Notes under the pieces: generated by a model
Database searches by the model: none
Seen by the model: only the letters and a program-made list of their open reading frames with translations
Told to the model about the DNA's origin: nothing
DNA from: Deltaproteobacteria bacterium
GTDB lineage: Bacteria; Desulfobacterota; Desulfobacteria; Desulfobacterales; JAFDFH01
Reading direction: 5' to 3'
Length of the DNA stretch: 5,364 bases
Assembly: GCA_019309945.1 (NCBI GenBank)
Contig: JAFDFH010000219.1
Span: forward strand, 1 to 5,364
In this document: piece by piece, positions 4,238-5,364 of the stretch
Position numbering within the stretch: position 1 is the stretch's first letter
Layout: the number at the start of each line of letters is the position of its first letter
Translations under genes and position numbers: made by a program

Positions 4238-5364
4238 ATTTTCTTTCGAGAAACTCTTTGCCTGTTAAAGGAAACAATGCGCAGGTCAAAACATCTTCTT
4301 CATTTCGCGCAAGCCCCTCTGTTTCTTTTCGTACCATATCGAGTTCAGCCGAAAGATGGTCTGCCGGCCTGCCGGTAATTTGATTCAACTTTCCTTTCGA
4401 CCTTTTCTTTATTTTCTCATGAACCGCTGAATCAATCGGTGTTGGTGTTCGACCATATCGACCCAGAACAATATCCCGGACCTGGTTGGTAATCGTCTTA
4501 TATCTACCAAAAACAACATTAAACACGGCCTGAACACCTACAATTTGAGACAAAGGGGTTACCAGTGGGGGGGTGCCCAACTCTCTACGCGTATTCGGGA
4601 CTTCTTTGAAAAACTCAACAAGATCTTTGGAAAAACAACGCAGCAATTTTGCTTCTTTTAGCTGAGAAATAAGGTTCGAAATCATTCCTCCAGGTATTTG
4701 GTGCTCAAGAACGCCGATATCGATTAGAGAGACCGTTCTATCGGACAAATAGTCTGTATATTTTCTCGCAATACCCTCCATGTATTTATTAATTTTTATC
4801 AGTTTCTCAAAATCAAGTCCCGGGTCCCTGGGGGTATTCTCCAAAGCAACAACCAGAGGTTCCACGGCAGGTAAGCTGTTTCTCAATGCAAAAGGCGCAA
4901 AACAGGTTTCTTTAAGCGACAGACAAGTTCATAAATATCATAGGGGGCTGCTATCCCCCCCATATCTTTGATACAAATCGTATCGGAGCCCATATCTTCT
5001 AATTCTTTGCATTTCGAGATATAGTACTCGAAATTATAAACATCTCCGCCGATATGACGATCGGTGAGTGAATAACATATGGTTCCCTCGAAGTGTTTAC
5101 CGTTTTCTTTTATTCGCCTGGCACAGGTCTCAAGATTTCTAAAATCATTGAGCGCGTCCAGGACTTTAAATATATCAATTCCAACTTCGCAAGATTTGTC
5201 GATAAAGGCGTTTACGACATCATCCGCATAGTTACGGTATCCAACTAAATTTTGACCTCTGATAACCGCCGAACAAAGCGTTTTTTTTATGTATCTTTTT
5301 AATATACGAGGCCTTTCCCAGGGATCCTCATCCAGAAACCGATGCATGGCATCAAAAGTGGCTC
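4230..5364 (-). pseudogene. Broken carboxyltransferase gene (transcarboxylase 5S / PycB / OadA family)
   Basis: The gene runs off the right edge; the last bases still read GATFDAM on the minus strand, so the ATG at 5347 is internal. The first piece (5364-4883) has family motifs FLDEDPWERPR, RGQNLVGYRNYADDVV, FKVLDALND and DTICIKDMGG; the Lys of IKDM is the one carbamylated in this family. It then runs into a stop. The second piece resumes in another frame near TCFAPFALRNS (about 4907) and goes on through PAVEPLVVALENTP, HQIPGGMISN, PLVTPLSQIVG, YKTITNQVRDIVLGRYG and EDVLTCALFP to TAA 4230. The part expected between them, with the metal-binding HLHxH and the EAGVDxxDT stretch, is missing: about 33 residues, not a multiple of three bases. 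Known: this family moves carboxyl between biotin and pyruvate/oxaloacetate or methylmalonyl-CoA. There is no C-terminal biotinyl domain, as in the 5S subunit. The rest is well conserved, so the lesion is recent or an assembly error. Confidence 0.85.

Noticed and set aside
1..5364. CRISPR array or tandem direct repeats
   Set aside because: No regularly spaced direct repeats of 20 bases or more were seen on either strand.

Overview
This window looks like an accessory, rearranged stretch of an anaerobic bacterial chromosome. The best guess is a marine or sediment Desulfobacterota (sulfate-reducer type), because a reductive-dehalogenase-like corrinoid/Fe-S protein sits next to a transcarboxylase-type carboxyltransferase gene and GC content is mixed. 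This taxonomic call is inference; there is no rRNA or other phylogenetic marker here.

Layout: (1) positions 1-269, plus strand, carry the C-terminal end of an Asp/Glu racemase/maleate isomerase-type protein whose 5' end is off the window. (2) 270-495 is a spacer with one clear inverted repeat (284-323). (3) 496-1689, plus strand, is a complete RdhA-like protein with two ferredoxin-type cysteine motifs but no Tat signal and no visible RdhB partner. (4) 1690-2118 has no protein gene I can support. It holds what looks like a 256-bp non-autonomous transposable element (1719-1974) with perfect 10-bp terminal inverted repeats, a 5-bp target duplication and several nested foldbacks. After it come a tRNA-like 3' end (T-arm, acceptor strand, CCA, to 2073) and a possible terminator. 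(5) 2119-3111, plus strand, is a short, AT-rich pyruvate-kinase-like protein that stops after the catalytic barrel. (6) 3183-4082, plus strand, is a polysaccharide deacetylase/PuuE-allantoinase-like protein. (7) 4083-4229 is a convergent spacer with two hairpins. (8) 4230 to the right edge, minus strand, is a broken carboxyltransferase gene (transcarboxylase 5S / PycB / OadA family). It has lost about 33 codons, including the His-x-His metal ligands, and is frameshifted.

The four plus-strand genes are separated by spacers of 71 to 429 bp and differ in base composition, so they are probably not one tight operon. The racemase-like and PuuE-like proteins both belong to families found around breakdown of amide and cyclic nitrogen compounds, and the RdhA-like protein could act on a halogenated or other reducible substrate, but no shared pathway can be proved from this window. 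The strongest unexplained signal is the foldback element at 1719-1974; the clearest gene lesion is in the carboxyltransferase gene.
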